From: an uncultured Duncaniella sp.
GTDB lineage: Bacteria > Bacteroidota > Bacteroidia > Bacteroidales > Muribaculaceae
Direction: 5' to 3'
DNA: 64,000 nt
NCBI GenBank assembly: GCA_910576785.1
Contig: CAJTJG010000004.1
Coordinates: 62,001-126,000 of the forward strand
Shown: positions 1-12,566 of the stretch, piece by piece
Numbering within the stretch: position 1 is the stretch's first letter
How the letters are laid out: each line of letters opens with the position of its first letter
Program-made: the position numbers and the translations under genes
Notes under the pieces: generated by a model
Seen by the model: the letters and a program-made list of their open reading frames with translations, nothing else
Database searches by the model: none
What the model was told of the DNA's origin: nothing

Positions 1-2
1 AC

Positions 3-680
3 ATCGGTGAGGACTGCTACAACCAGCTCTCCGGAAGCGACATGACAGCATGGTTTGCCGACACCACCATAAGCCGTCTATACGTGGAGGGCAATGTCCA
101 GGTCATCATGTTCCCGATGGAGAATGACTCCACCTACAATAAGTTCAACTTCTCCGAAAGCTCGTATCTTGATGCCTATTTCGCCGATGGCGACATAGAC
201 CGCATACACATGTGGCCCGAGACCACCGGCAAGATGACACCTCTGTATCTGGCCAAGCGCGACTCCTATTTTTTGGCTAAATTCAGATGGTACGGACCGC
301 TGCGCCCCATGTCGCCCGACGAGGTGTTCGACTATCCACCCGAGATGGACGACCTGAAGAAACAGAACGTATTCGGCAAGATATCACCCGGAGCACTCAC
401 CGCGCGCGGCCTTATGACCGGCAAGCCCAAACCGCCGGCACCGGTGGCACCCCCTCCTCCTCCCGGACAGGAAGCCGAACCTGAGACGGATGCCGACGGA
501 ATCATACCTGACGAACAGAACGGCACCGAACCGCAGGAAACCGACGGAGAAGATACCGGCGACGCCGTGAATGAGATTGAAGAAACAAAGGACCCCGCTG
601 AGTCCGTGGAAGACACGGAGCAGCAGGAACAACAGCAACCGGAATTGGAAGAGAAACAGGAAGAGGAGGCTGAGAAATGA
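3..680 (+). CDS. OstA-like (LptA/OstA family) protein, C-terminal part
   Basis: The reading frame is open from base 3, so the gene begins before the window; 225 residues are visible. The first part has beta-rich repeats of the type YVEGNVQVIMFP and WPETTGKMTPLYLAKRDS, as in the OstA-like proteins that often sit just before mutL in Bacteroidales. The last 80 or so residues are low complexity: a proline run followed by a Glu/Gln-rich acidic tail. Its stop overlaps the mutL start by four bases (ATGA), so the two are probably co-transcribed. By family it may act in lipopolysaccharide transport or outer-membrane assembly. That role is inferred, and the N-terminal half cannot be seen. Confidence 0.7.
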   Translation: MGEDCYNQLSGSDMTAWFADTTISRLYVEGNVQVIMFPMENDSTYNKFNFSESSYLDAYFADGDIDRIHMWPETTGKMTPLYLAKRDSYFLAKFRWYGPLRPMSPDEVFDYPPEMDDLKKQNVFGKISPGALTARGLMTGKPKPPAPVAPPPPPGQEAEPETDADGIIPDEQNGTEPQETDGEDTGDAVNEIEETKDPAESVEDTEQQEQQQPELEEKQEEEAEK

Positions 681-2587
681 GTGATATCATACGTCTGCTC
701 CCCGACTCCGTGGCCAACCAGATAGCCGCCGGTGAGGTAATACAGCGCCCCGCCTCAGTCATCAAGGAGCTTGTGGAAAATTCCATTGACGCCGGAGCCA
801 CGTCAGTGACAATCATACTGAAGGATGCGGGACGCACACTCATACAGGTGATCGACAATGGATCCGGTATGAGCGAGACCGACGCACGCCTCGCCTTCGA
901 GCGCCATGCCACATCCAAGATAGCCAGTGCCGAGGATCTGTTCACACTCCACACCATGGGATTCCGTGGCGAGGCGCTCGCCTCTATCGCAGCCATAGCA
1001 CAGGTGGATCTGCGCACCATGCTCAAGGACGCGCCACTGGGCACACGTCTCGTCATCAACGGCTCCAAAGTGGAGAGCCAGACGCCCGAGGCATGCGTCC
1101 CTGGAAGCAATCTCATGGTGAAGAATCTGTTCTTCAACGTCCCTGCCCGACGCAAGTTTCTCAAAAAAGACACCGTCGAGATGAGCGCCATCATGAGGGA
1201 GTTCGAACGGCTCGCACTGGTCAATATCGGCGTGGACTTCACGCTGATCAGCAATGACGTCACGCTCCACTCCCTGCGCCGCGGTCCGCTGAAACAGCGC
1301 ATATGCGAGCTCTTCGGTAAGAATCTCGACAAGCAGCTCATACCTGTGGAGACCGACACATCGATAGTGAGTCTCAACGGCTTCATAGGCCTGCCGGCCA
1401 ACGCCCGCAAGCGCAATCCGCTCCAGTACTTCATGGTCAACGGTCGCAACATGCGCCATCCCTACTTCCACAAGGCCGTGATGCAGTGCTACGAGCATCT
1501 CATCCCTGCCGACGAACAGCCAAACTATTTCATAAACCTGCACGTCGACCCGGAGACCATAGATGTCAACATCCATCCTACCAAGAATGAGATAAAGTTT
1601 GAGAACGAGCAGGCCATATGGCAGATACTCTCGGCAGCCATACGCGACTCGCTCGGACGCTTCAACGCCGGCCCGGCCATAGACTTCGATGTCGAGGACG
1701 CACCGGAAATACCAGTGTTCAGCCCCGATGCCACGGCCACCCACGAACTCATAATCGACGATGCCTACAACCCCTTCGCCCGTACAGCGCCCGACCCCAT
1801 AGACTGGACAGGCACCCCACCACCGTCAAGAAGGAGTTCCTCAGAGTCGCGCCACTCATTCGCCACACGTCCCGCCGCTCTCAACGACTGGGAAAAACTC
1901 TACGATGACTTCATGCGCAAGCGCGACGAAGGGCTGTCCACAGCGGCTACCGATCACCGTACCACACGCATCACCGTAGAAGCTCCGCTGATAGATGCCG
2001 CACCCGAGACAGTCCACGCCGACGGGCCACAGCCGGTGCTCCAGCTCAACAACACCTACATCATCACCCCGGCCCGGGATGGCCTGATGGTCATTGACCA
2101 GCACCGCGCCCACCTGAGAGTGCTCTACGACAGCTACCTACAGCAAGCCGACCGGCATGAATTCGTGGCACAGGCCACAATGTTTCCCGACCTCGTGGAA
2201 CTCTCCGCCGCGCAAAACGCGGTGCTCAACGATATTGCCCCACGTCTGCGTGAACTCGGATTCATTCTCACATATCGCGGAGAGACTACCTGGAGCATCG
2301 ACGGCATACCCTCCATTGTCAAGGACTCATCGCCACGCGATCTTCTGCTGGGCATGATCGAGACCGTCACAGAGACAGGCGAGGAACTCGAGTCCACCCT
2401 GCGCGACCGCGTGGCACTCACCCTCGCCAAAGGGAGCGCCATAAGCCGCGGACGCACCATGACCATCGCCGAGATGGACCGTCTGGTCAGCGACTTGTTC
2501 CGTCTCCACTCCCCCGCCCTCACCCCCGAAGGCAAAACAGTTTTCACGATCCTTCCGCTGGATCACTTGGCACACATGCTGGGATGA
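677..2587 (+). CDS. mutL: DNA mismatch repair protein MutL
   Basis: 636 residues. The N-terminal GHKL ATPase is complete: QIAAGEVIQRPASVIKELVE with the catalytic Glu, DNGSGM, and TMGFRGEAL. A variable linker (about residues 340-450) leads to the C-terminal dimerisation domain. There the usual endonuclease motif DQHA-x2-E-x4-E reads DQHRAHLRVLYD from residue 474, without the glutamates, and the CPHGRP-type zinc motif near the end is replaced by SPALTPEGK. It therefore probably lacks the nicking activity of MutL proteins from MutH-less bacteria. The start overlaps the upstream stop (ATGA), and its own stop overlaps the next start in the same way, marking a translationally coupled operon. Confidence 0.96.
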   Translation: MSDIIRLLPDSVANQIAAGEVIQRPASVIKELVENSIDAGATSVTIILKDAGRTLIQVIDNGSGMSETDARLAFERHATSKIASAEDLFTLHTMGFRGEALASIAAIAQVDLRTMLKDAPLGTRLVINGSKVESQTPEACVPGSNLMVKNLFFNVPARRKFLKKDTVEMSAIMREFERLALVNIGVDFTLISNDVTLHSLRRGPLKQRICELFGKNLDKQLIPVETDTSIVSLNGFIGLPANARKRNPLQYFMVNGRNMRHPYFHKAVMQCYEHLIPADEQPNYFINLHVDPETIDVNIHPTKNEIKFENEQAIWQILSAAIRDSLGRFNAGPAIDFDVEDAPEIPVFSPDATATHELIIDDAYNPFARTAPDPIDWTGTPPPSRRSSSESRHSFATRPAALNDWEKLYDDFMRKRDEGLSTAATDHRTTRITVEAPLIDAAPETVHADGPQPVLQLNNTYIITPARDGLMVIDQHRAHLRVLYDSYLQQADRHEFVAQATMFPDLVELSAAQNAVLNDIAPRLRELGFILTYRGETTWSIDGIPSIVKDSSPRDLLLGMIETVTETGEELESTLRDRVALTLAKGSAISRGRTMTIAEMDRLVSDLFRLHSPALTPEGKTVFTILPLDHLAHMLG

Positions 2588-3765
2588 AAAAAATAATATC
2601 AATACTGTTCTCCATACTCGCGGCCGTCATCGCGGCCACAGCCACCACACCACGCGTACAGCTGCTCATCTGCCAGCCCGGCAGCGAGATCTACGAGCTC
2701 GAAGGCCATGCCGGCCTGCGTATCGAACACCCGCTCTACGGTGACTTCGTGGTAAACTGGGGCGTGTTCGACTTCGACTCGCCAGGCTTCGTGTGGCGTT
2801 TTGTGAAAGGCGAGACCGACTATCTGGCCGCCGCCTACCCTACACCACTCTTCGTGGAGTCATACGCACGCCAGGGACGACCGGTCAATTATCTGACCCT
2901 CAATCTCGACTCCGTCCAGACCGAACGTCTCATCACACTTGTTGCCGAGAATCTCAGGCCTGAGAACAGGGTGTACCGCTACAACTACGTGCTCGACAAC
3001 TGCGCCACCCGCCCGCTCGACATCATAGAAAAAGCTGTAGGAGGCGACATCACCCTATGCACTACCGGAACCGACAATCCTGACTGCACTACATTCCGCA
3101 ACATCATGCGCCGGTACCACCGTAACTATCCGTGGTATCAGTTCGGCATAGATATAGCCCTCGGCAGCGGTATAGACCGACCCCTCTCACCCTTCGAGCC
3201 ACGCTTCGCTCCGGCACTTGCCCTCGGCATGACCGAAGGTGCAAAACTGCCATCCGGTGAACCATTGGTGGCGGAAAGCGGTTATCTATTCGGAAACGAC
3301 AGCACACCCTCCGCTTCCGCCCCACCCACACCATGGGCGCTCACCCCTCTCTTCTGGGGATGGGTTATATTCGCGACTGCATCGTGCGTCAGCGTGTTGC
3401 AGCTCAGAGGCAGCCGTTTATGGGGCCGGGTCTTTGACACCGCATACTTCTGTGTGACGGGCCTATGCGGTCTTGTGCTTACATTCCTCATCTTCATCTC
3501 CGTCCACGAGGCCACATCGCCCAACTGGCTTTATCTCTGGCTCAATCCGCTCTGTTTCATCGGTGCCGCGGCTGTGTGGCTAAAACGTGGCAAAGTTTTG
3601 GAGATTAGCTATCAAAGTGTTAACTTTGCACTCCTGATAATATTGGCTGTGATATTCCTCTCCGGAGTCCAGTCACCCAATCCTGCATTCTGGCCCTTGA
3701 TAGCCGCGTCGGCACTCAGAGCCATCACAAACATTCTCACAAGATGCTCAAAATCCAACCGTTGA
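2584..3765 (+). CDS. DUF4105 family membrane protein (Lnb N-terminal-like domain)
   Basis: 393 residues starting with a signal peptide (MKKIISILFSILAAVIAATA). The periplasmic domain has the family features LLICQPGSEIYELEGHAGLR and YNYVLDNCATRP, where the conserved Asn-Cys resembles an NlpC/P60-like thiol centre. The last third holds about five hydrophobic segments (residues about 255-385), so the domain is anchored in the inner membrane. The start overlaps the mutL stop. The last 22 bases overlap the next gene. The function is not established, although a thiol hydrolase acting on lipid or peptide is plausible. The AT-rich stretch near 3590-3650 carries an internal promoter. Confidence 0.8.
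   Translation: MKKIISILFSILAAVIAATATTPRVQLLICQPGSEIYELEGHAGLRIEHPLYGDFVVNWGVFDFDSPGFVWRFVKGETDYLAAAYPTPLFVESYARQGRPVNYLTLNLDSVQTERLITLVAENLRPENRVYRYNYVLDNCATRPLDIIEKAVGGDITLCTTGTDNPDCTTFRNIMRRYHRNYPWYQFGIDIALGSGIDRPLSPFEPRFAPALALGMTEGAKLPSGEPLVAESGYLFGNDSTPSASAPPTPWALTPLFWGWVIFATASCVSVLQLRGSRLWGRVFDTAYFCVTGLCGLVLTFLIFISVHEATSPNWLYLWLNPLCFIGAAAVWLKRGKVLEISYQSVNFALLIILAVIFLSGVQSPNPAFWPLIAASALRAITNILTRCSKSNR
3597..3628 (+). promoter_or_regulatory. Internal Bacteroidetes-type promoter inside the DUF4105 gene
   Basis: TTTG at 3597-3600 is followed by a 20-base spacer and TAACTTTG at 3621-3628, a full match to the -33/-7 consensus. Predicted transcription starts near 3633, about 110 bases before the next start codon. 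It could drive the phosphatase-like gene and secA independently of mutL. It lies in an unusually AT-rich patch of coding sequence. Confidence 0.55.
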
Positions 3766-5384
3766 ACACACGTCTGGCATGTGCGCTCGTCGCCTCGATG
3801 GTGACGATTGGCGTCGCAGCCGCGACATCAGGCGTCAGGGAGCCATCCCCGCGCCCGACACTTGTTGTGGGCATCTTCGTGGAGGGACTCGATGCGGACT
3901 ATGTGGAGCTGCTACGCTCCAACTTCGGTCCTGACGGTTTCAACAGATTCATATCCGATGGGGTCAGCATACCCCACGTCGACTACGGTCCTGGCATCGA
4001 CGCCACAGCCGCCACAGCCATGTTGGTCAGCGGCGCATCTCCCGCAGTCAACGGCATCCCCGCCGCACGGGCATGGGACTCGAAGACACGGCGCGAATAT
4101 CCCGTACTGCTTGATCCCAAGATCATCGGCGACTATTCCGAGCGCTCGCTCACACCCGCCCCGTTGCTCGTCTCCACACTTGCCGACGAGGTGCGCATTG
4201 CCGACGGCGGCCTCGGCGTGGTCCACTCCATAGCCCCCGATCCACAGGCTGCCATACTCATGGCCGGCCACGCCGCCAACAGCGCCTTCTGGATCAGCGA
4301 CGTCACCGGCAAATGGACCACCTCCGGACACTACCGCGAGACACCTCAGCCCATATCACGCCGCAACGTAGGCCACACCCTGGCCGTGAGACTCGACACC
4401 ATCGCATGGGAGCCGGCCCTGAAACTCGACCGCTACCCCGACCTGCCCGAGTATAAGAAGCTCTACCCCTTCCGCCATACATTCCCCTCGCGCGAGGCCG
4501 ACAGATTCAAGATATTCAAGACCTCGGCCCCGGCCAACCGTGAGGTGGCCTCCACCGCGGCCGAATACATATCCACCCTCTCGCTCGGCACCCGTGGTGT
4601 CACCGACATGCTCTCGCTCGGCTTCAATGTCAGCCCATATCTTTACGGGCGCGATGCCGACAACCGTATAGAGACCATGGACGCCTACGTGAGGCTCGAC
4701 GGAGAGATCGCCAACATAGTCCGCGCCGTAGAGAAAGGTCCGGGCATGGACCGCACCCTATTCTTCATAGCCGGCACCCCTGCACCTTCAGGTGGCAAGC
4801 GCGACGAGGAGCGATGGAACATCCCCTCCGGTCAGTTCTCTCCCCGCAAGGCCGTATCGCTCCTCAACATGTACCTCATGGCCCTCCATGGCAACGGCGA
4901 GTGGGTGAACGGCTACCACAACGGCTACTTCTTCCTCAACCGTCCGCTCATCAAGGAGCGCGGTCTCAGCGAGGCCGACATGCGCCGCGAGGGGGCCGAC
5001 TTCCTCTCCCGCATGAGCGGAGTGAGCGACGTCTACACAATCGACGACATTCTCGCGCGCCGAGCCGGGGACACCCCCTCGGCCCTGCGCCGCAACATAT
5101 CGGCCACCCATGCCGGCGACCTCCTCGTGATGGTCAATCCCGGGTGGGAGATCTCCGACAGTGATGATGACAGCGCCACGCTGTCCGACAGCCAGCCACA
5201 GCTGCCCGTGGTACGCTGGCAAGCATCGACATCCCCTGTCTACATCCTCGCGCCCACCATTCAGGCAAGCGAGATAACAGGCACAGTCGACGCCCGCACC
5301 ATAGCGCCTACAGTGGCGAGGATATTGCGCATACGGTCGCCCAACGCCGCCGCCCTTCCCCCGCTCTCTCTCCCCGCCAGATAA
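3744..5384 (+). CDS. Alkaline-phosphatase-superfamily fold protein, probably non-catalytic
   Basis: 546 residues with an N-terminal signal peptide or anchor. The fold signature is clear: LVVGIFVEGLDADYVELL near residue 40, then ATAATAMLVSGASPAVNGIP, as in PafA-type phosphatases. The metal ligands look lost. The first Asp of the VVDQxR motif is Glu (VEG, E47), the Thr-Ala-Asp-His-Gly motif reads IAGTPAPSGG, and no late Asp-x3-His pair is seen (NVSPYLYGRD instead). It probably keeps the fold without phosphatase activity, perhaps as an envelope factor. It overlaps DUF4105 by 22 bases and precedes secA by 46, so the three may share transcripts. The start at 3744 was chosen for the hydrophobic leader. 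Confidence 0.75.
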   Translation: MLKIQPLNTRLACALVASMVTIGVAAATSGVREPSPRPTLVVGIFVEGLDADYVELLRSNFGPDGFNRFISDGVSIPHVDYGPGIDATAATAMLVSGASPAVNGIPAARAWDSKTRREYPVLLDPKIIGDYSERSLTPAPLLVSTLADEVRIADGGLGVVHSIAPDPQAAILMAGHAANSAFWISDVTGKWTTSGHYRETPQPISRRNVGHTLAVRLDTIAWEPALKLDRYPDLPEYKKLYPFRHTFPSREADRFKIFKTSAPANREVASTAAEYISTLSLGTRGVTDMLSLGFNVSPYLYGRDADNRIETMDAYVRLDGEIANIVRAVEKGPGMDRTLFFIAGTPAPSGGKRDEERWNIPSGQFSPRKAVSLLNMYLMALHGNGEWVNGYHNGYFFLNRPLIKERGLSEADMRREGADFLSRMSGVSDVYTIDDILARRAGDTPSALRRNISATHAGDLLVMVNPGWEISDSDDDSATLSDSQPQLPVVRWQASTSPVYILAPTIQASEITGTVDARTIAPTVARILRIRSPNAAALPPLSLPAR

Positions 5385-5430
5385 TCACGATTCATACACA
5401 GACCTCTCCCACAACAATACATACATATAT

Positions 5431-8838
<3,408 letters not shown>

Positions 8839-8893
8839 TCCGAGCCACGACTGACAGCGTTGTCATGATGACACGCTGAAGGATACAGACATA

Positions 8894-8955
8894 AAAAAGT
8901 TTCCGGAGGAAACCTCGATCGGATTGCCGATCTTGGTTTCCTCCGGAAACTTTTT
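8894..8955. terminator. Long hairpin terminator between convergent secA and a secreted-protein gene
   Basis: A 21-bp perfect inverted repeat (8894-8914 with 8935-8955, beginning AAAAAGTTTCCGG) encloses a second hairpin, GATCGG/CCGATC. The A-run on one side and T-run on the other make it usable in both directions. It lies 55 bases after the secA stop and 17 bases past the stop of the convergent gene. Confidence 0.85.
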
Positions 8956-8972
8956 GAGGGATAGTTTTAATC

Positions 8973-11900
8973 TCAGAGAGCGAGTTTGAACACCTCTTCC
9001 CCTACGGTGATGAGACGCACGCCGCGGCCCACGCCGATACGCACGGTGGCATCCTCTGTGGCACGCGATACAGCCACTGTATGTCCAGCGGGATCAAACA
9101 CACGTATCTCCGCGCCATCCGAGGCACCGGTCACATAGACTGTGCCATCATGACCATATACGCGGACATCCGATCTTACGGCATCCTCCACCGATGTGGT
9201 ATAGTCACCCACACGCACACCTATCATAGCCTTCGAATCACCCTTCACGGCTGTAAGCACGGCTGTACCGTCGCCATGTCCGGTCACAGTGCCGTCAGAT
9301 TCAACTGACGCGATCTCGGGATCGGAGGAGCTCCAGGCAATGTCATCACCGGCACGGTCGGCAAACTCAACAAAGAGCGGGAGCGAATCACCAACCTTGA
9401 GATGGGCATGGAACATATGGTCGGCCAAAACGGCATCGGCGGGAAGCACCTCCACTTTAGTCCGGCCTACTGTGCCGACATAATTAGAGAACCAGTCAAT
9501 GGCCGATGATCCTTCCTTAATTCCGACAATATGGAAGACCATATTACCATCGTCAGTGGCTGTATAATTATAAGCCGTGCACACCTCACCATCAGACATA
9601 TCCACATTGCCCCATATGCTTCCAGAGGCATTGGAGGGGTTCTTTGATACGATACACTCCACGAACTCACCCTTGCGTATGGTCAGAAGGGCGGGGACAT
9701 CGACCGACTCCGGAATGATCAGATTTACAGGAACTTTGAACTCATATATGGTGATTTCCTCGCCGTTACGCATCATCACTATCGAGATCGTGTTCTCGAC
9801 ATCCCTTTCATACGTATACATATCTATGACAAGACGATACACACCTGTTTCGATTTCCTCGTATGTCATATTATTCGACCATCCGCTCGTACTGCGTATC
9901 TCCGGCCAGTTGAAAAGATCCACACCTTTCACTGTGAAGGAGAATCTCGTTGTCGATTCCGACACCTGAACCGTAGGATTTGACTCATCGGGGATCACCT
10001 CGATTTTGTCCGGGTCAAAACCCTCGGCAAAGATAGACAGCTGGGGGGCGCCACCATAGGTGTTGAGGCGGAAACGGTAAGTCTTTCCTGTAAATTGCTG
10101 CGGAATATACCATGTCGGTGATGTGCCGCTCCAATCAGTCTCCTCGGTCTGCAATACAGTGTATTTCCCATCAAGGCCGGAAACAGCTGTATTGACACAT
10201 CCCTCCGGATAAATACCGTAAATGCCGGGGAGATCACTCGAATCAATACCGAACTCAAACGCGTTTTCCGATGCGGGTATGCTTATCATACCCTCATACG
10301 TGCGTATCACGCTATTGCCCGAGAGCAAGTTGATGTCCATATTCTCCATTCTCACACCATCCCCGCTGTAGAGCGAATAGCTATCGGCATAGCGTGGATG
10401 TACCATGAATTCCTTGGAGATACTGTAGCCGGAGGGGGTTGTGACAGTCACAGTGACCGGACCGGGTTCAATATCGTCGCCGGTACAGCTCTCTATTAAT
10501 TCGTCGGAATGAAGGAGTCCACGGTTAGACGGCTCAAAATCAAACCTCAGATCCTGAGAGACGAATGCACCGGTGTATTTCACCAAATCCCATATAACCA
10601 ATGACGATCCCTGCCTGATATATCCCTGAAAATCCTCATTCCATTCCAGATCAGCCGGAAGACCATGCTCATCAGTATATATATCAAGCATACCACCGCC
10701 CATATTCATACTCAGTCGGAAATTGAAAGTAGCGCCGCGATACTCTGCCGGGATCTCCCATTGACCGTATCCATCCGTCACATTACCTCTGAAATAACCT
10801 TCGGCCAGATCAACCACCGTAGTATAATCATACGGGCATACCCTATATTCCTGAGCATATTCACCGGTACCCTTGAACATGAAGTTGAACGTACCCTCAC
10901 CTTCGGGTATCGTGATCCTGCCCGCATAGCTATAAGGCACATCATCCTCCTTTGCCAGGATCAATCCAGGATAGGGATTGTTACTGCTCCAGTCATACAT
11001 GCAATATCCGGCAGGATACATCGGAATAAATGTCATCTCAGTCGACACCGTGACCCCACTCTTCTTATTATAGGCTGTGACAGGGACTTTGGTAGTCTCA
11101 TCAACATCGACCCTGAAACCGTCTCCTTCCACAGTCACCCAGTCAGGGAACGTGATCTCGATGTCATCCTTATCAAAGAAGTTGGTATCGTAAAGAATAC
11201 CACCATACATGTAATAATAACTCTGACTGGATTTGTACACAAGATTGCTACCCCACTCAAACAGGAGTGTGGTCAGATCCATGTTGGCAAGCTGAAACTT
11301 AACCGTTCCGGCGCTAAAATCAGGAATGATCTTTATCGGATTGTCAGGAGTACAGCCGAGTATCCTCGCCGTTCTGTCGGCACTGAACAGCATGTTTCCA
11401 CCTCCGGTCTGAGCCTCGCAGTTGAAAGCACCCTGGATTGCAAAATTGACCATCGAGCCATCGTTGCACTGCGCCACAAGTGAATAGGTGATATCACCCT
11501 CAGCCTCCACATTGTCAAGCGGTATCGCATTTGGAGCGGTTTCCGCTCCGGCCACATCCGGACTTGTAAAATAGACATTCTCGACCGCCAGGAGCTTGAC
11601 CGATGCGGTCATATTGTCGATATCGATTGTTACCGCATAGATACCCGAGGCGTCGAAGGGCATAATATATACACTCTTTCTACCCTTCTCACATGTAAAC
11701 TCGAGGGGGGCATCACCATGATGCATCTCGTACTGACTCTCATCAGATATGACATTGATGCAGTTATTGTTTCTATCACTCCAAGAAGTGTAAAAACGTA
11801 GAGGCATCTTATACGCTTCCCTCGCAGCGACATATCCGCTATACATGTGGCCAGTATCCCCGACCCTGTAAAGGACATATCTGTTCGAATTGGCGAAGAA

Positions 11901-12005
11901 CACTTGATTCTCGTCGTCGAAAACGAAATCTTCGGCGGCGGCCGATGCTGTGGGCACGCACATGGCTACAAGCATCGCAAACAATAGTAGTGGTTTGAAT
12001 AGCAT
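8973..12005 (-). CDS. Large secreted protein with Ig-like domain and C-terminal sorting-like module
   Basis: 1010 residues with a signal peptide (cleavage near ASAAAED). Most of the chain is beta-rich with no family recognised, and segments such as YRGATFNFRLSMNMGGG and FTGKTYRFRLNTYGGAPQLS suggest an internal duplication. A BIG2-type Ig-like domain (IAWSSSDPEIASVESDGTVT) lies near residue 890. The last 70 residues resemble a type IX secretion-type C-terminal domain (VYVTGASDGAEIRVFDPAGH through a final FKLAL). It is probably surface-exposed or outer-membrane anchored. Base use is more AT-rich than in its neighbours. The promoter upstream contains a G-run. Confidence 0.65.
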   Translation of the reverse strand: MLFKPLLLFAMLVAMCVPTASAAAEDFVFDDENQVFFANSNRYVLYRVGDTGHMYSGYVAAREAYKMPLRFYTSWSDRNNNCINVISDESQYEMHHGDAPLEFTCEKGRKSVYIMPFDASGIYAVTIDIDNMTASVKLLAVENVYFTSPDVAGAETAPNAIPLDNVEAEGDITYSLVAQCNDGSMVNFAIQGAFNCEAQTGGGNMLFSADRTARILGCTPDNPIKIIPDFSAGTVKFQLANMDLTTLLFEWGSNLVYKSSQSYYYMYGGILYDTNFFDKDDIEITFPDWVTVEGDGFRVDVDETTKVPVTAYNKKSGVTVSTEMTFIPMYPAGYCMYDWSSNNPYPGLILAKEDDVPYSYAGRITIPEGEGTFNFMFKGTGEYAQEYRVCPYDYTTVVDLAEGYFRGNVTDGYGQWEIPAEYRGATFNFRLSMNMGGGMLDIYTDEHGLPADLEWNEDFQGYIRQGSSLVIWDLVKYTGAFVSQDLRFDFEPSNRGLLHSDELIESCTGDDIEPGPVTVTVTTPSGYSISKEFMVHPRYADSYSLYSGDGVRMENMDINLLSGNSVIRTYEGMISIPASENAFEFGIDSSDLPGIYGIYPEGCVNTAVSGLDGKYTVLQTEETDWSGTSPTWYIPQQFTGKTYRFRLNTYGGAPQLSIFAEGFDPDKIEVIPDESNPTVQVSESTTRFSFTVKGVDLFNWPEIRSTSGWSNNMTYEEIETGVYRLVIDMYTYERDVENTISIVMMRNGEEITIYEFKVPVNLIIPESVDVPALLTIRKGEFVECIVSKNPSNASGSIWGNVDMSDGEVCTAYNYTATDDGNMVFHIVGIKEGSSAIDWFSNYVGTVGRTKVEVLPADAVLADHMFHAHLKVGDSLPLFVEFADRAGDDIAWSSSDPEIASVESDGTVTGHGDGTAVLTAVKGDSKAMIGVRVGDYTTSVEDAVRSDVRVYGHDGTVYVTGASDGAEIRVFDPAGHTVAVSRATEDATVRIGVGRGVRLITVGEEVFKLAL

Positions 12006-12133
12006 AGTTTTACTATGTGACCTGAAGGGCTCTCAATACAGATCGTATAGGTTAAAGTTTGTGATAAATGACGTGAAGAACCCGTTTCCATGATATTATC
12101 CTGGCGACACGCACTTGTGTGAATTGGTTGATA

Positions 12134-12165
12134 CAAAAGTAGATATAAAAAATCACCCCCCCCAA
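12134..12165 (-). promoter_or_regulatory. Promoter with poly-G spacer for the large secreted protein
   Basis: On the - strand, TTG (12165-12163) and TACTTTTG (12141-12134) are separated by 21 bases. The spacer contains eight consecutive Gs (C on the + strand, 12156-12163) directly beside the -33 element. Slippage in the run would change the spacing, so expression may be phase-variable. The predicted leader is about 125 bases. Confidence 0.5.
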
Positions 12166-12350
12166 TTTCGTTAACACATATTAACATAATAGGTACACAT
12201 TTATTAAAATAGAAACGGTTTTATTGCAGATATGACATAAAATCAAACCGGACTACCCCAAAACATAGTATCACAACATGGGCATGAATTGACACCGGTT
12301 ATTACAGCATATGTTAAAACACATCCACTCATAAATACAATATTTTACAT

Positions 12351-12395
12351 AATTTCACACTGTCAACAAAGTGTGAAATTTGGTTTTGGTTTTTT
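12351..12395 (+). terminator. Hairpin plus T-tract, possible end of a small RNA
   Basis: AATTTCACACT (12351-12361) pairs perfectly with AGTGTGAAATT (12370-12380) across an 8-base loop, followed by a T-rich tract. It looks like an intrinsic terminator reading on +, yet no + gene lies upstream within 3.5 kb. An unannotated small RNA, or a protein-binding dyad, are both possible. Confidence 0.4.
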
Positions 12396-12520
12396 AGTTC
12401 TTTTTCACATCATGTGATAAAAACCTGATCATAAACAATATACAAATTTAATTATAACATTTTCAAGCCTATATAACATAGGTGAGTCCCGGCGGCCTTT
12501 TTTAATTTGCTCAAAATGAC

Positions 12521-12528
12521 TAAATTTG
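12521..12528 (+). promoter_or_regulatory. -7 element upstream of ndk
   Basis: TAAATTTG matches TAnnTTTG and would start transcription about 30 bases before the ndk ATG at 12567. A correctly spaced -33 TTTG is not clear; only a T-run is present there. Confidence 0.4.
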
Positions 12529-12566
12529 AACCGATACTAATCAAAATGCTAAATATCGTTAAAACG

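Larger units (their letters stand above)
12006..12566. other. 561-base AT-rich intergenic region between divergent genes
   Basis: It holds the - promoter with an 8-G spacer run (12134-12165), an 11-bp perfect hairpin with a following T-tract (12351-12395), and the + promoter of ndk (12521-12528). No convincing coding frame was seen. The stretch from about 12166 to 12350 is unexplained and could hold a small RNA ending at the hairpin. Confidence 0.6.

Noticed and set aside
502..1452. Long open frame on the - strand across mutL (316 codons)
   Set aside because: It lies antisense to a clear mutL, with Ser/Arg-rich low-complexity translation and no motif. It is a shadow frame typical of GC-rich coding DNA.
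8894..8955. Possible membership of the secA terminator in the hairpin family
   Set aside because: The arms (GTTTCCGGAGG type) and loop share nothing with the GGACAAAA arms or the TTAATTATC core; it is an ordinary bidirectional terminator.
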